From positions 1 through 14,237 of the forward strand of contig JBDLJC010000069.1 of NCBI GenBank assembly GCA_039714535.1: a stretch of 14,237 nt of DNA, in the 5' to 3' direction. Below are positions 14,229-14,237 of this stretch, piece after piece (the stretch's first letter is position 1; the number at the start of each line of letters is the position of its first letter). The notes below the pieces were generated by a model that had not been told where the DNA came from, did no database searches, and saw only the letters and a program-made list of their open reading frames with translations. The position numbers were made by a program, and so were the translations under genes. Source of the DNA: JAGXFP01 sp039714535. GTDB lineage: Bacteria > Desulfobacterota > Desulfobulbia > Desulfobulbales > JAGXFP01.

Positions 14229-14237
14229 GTATAACCA
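14229..14237 (+). other. attC: Start of a second attC site (truncated by window end)
   Basis: GTATAAC (14229-14235) is identical to the R'' box of the first attC and lies just after the cassette 2 ORF. The site runs out of the window, so the array goes on to the right. Confidence 0.7.

Larger units (their letters stand above)
12017..14237. mobile_element. Integron: integrase, attI and the start of a cassette array
   Basis: A divergent intI gene, an attI site and + strand cassettes delimited by attC sites occur in the canonical order. The right end is open: a new attC begins at 14229 and runs out of the window. No transposase, insertion sequence or resistance gene is seen next to the platform, and ordinary chromosomal genes lie to its left. 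A sedentary chromosomal integron is therefore more likely than a class 1-type mobile one; this is inference. Confidence 0.9.
13731..14237 (+). mobile_element. Gene cassette 2 (3' end cut by window)
   Basis: It begins at the R' crossover of the first attC and carries one ORF (13768-14214). Its own attC starts at 14229 and is incomplete here. It is AT-rich like cassette 1. Confidence 0.82.

Overview
The window looks like chromosomal DNA of a Gram-negative, probably anaerobic bacterium, most likely a Desulfobacterota (Deltaproteobacteria) lineage. This is inferred from several outer-membrane beta-barrels, an MMPL/LolA-like/barrel transport operon, a KamA-type radical SAM enzyme and the remains of a multiheme cytochrome. 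No rRNA, tRNA or CRISPR array was seen.

Left part (1-3300, + strand): the 3' end of an MMPL/RND-type transporter, a LolA-like outer-membrane lipoprotein-sorting protein and a beta-barrel are tightly coupled (18 bp gap, then a 4 bp overlap) and probably form one envelope lipid or lipoprotein export unit. A DUF2892-like small membrane protein and a second small two-helix membrane protein follow, closed by a terminator-like hairpin. At 3436-5223 lies a 595-residue KamA-family radical SAM protein. Its substrate-pocket residues match what is known for glutamate 2,3-aminomutase rather than lysine 2,3-aminomutase.

Middle part (5323-9930, - strand): a RecQ-family helicase, an MtfA-like M90 zinc peptidase and a DTW-domain tRNA-uridine aminocarboxypropyltransferase read in one direction. 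They are followed by a decayed multiheme cytochrome gene (internal deletions plus a frame change), a small winged-helix-like protein and a Kazal-like cysteine-rich exported protein. About 0.7 kb without a convincing gene follows. Then comes a + strand outer-membrane protein (10652-11986) that joins a MipA/OmpV-like barrel to a second barrel-like domain.

Right part (12017-14237): a complete integron platform. An integron integrase (intI, - strand) carries all tyrosine-recombinase catalytic residues and the IntI-specific insertion. It is divergent from an attI site (core G^TTATAC at 13165, with an inverted partner 3 bp to its left) and from at least two gene cassettes on the + strand. The cassettes are separated by an attC site (13669-13736) whose ends, GTATAAC and GTTATAC, are perfectly complementary. 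A further GTATAAC at 14229 starts the next attC, which the window cuts off. Both cassettes encode small exported proteins I do not recognise, and both are visibly more AT-rich than the rest of the window. The integrase promoter is well formed and predicts an almost leaderless transcript. It overlaps exact 10-bp direct repeats. This integron and its unknown cargo are the most interesting content of the window.
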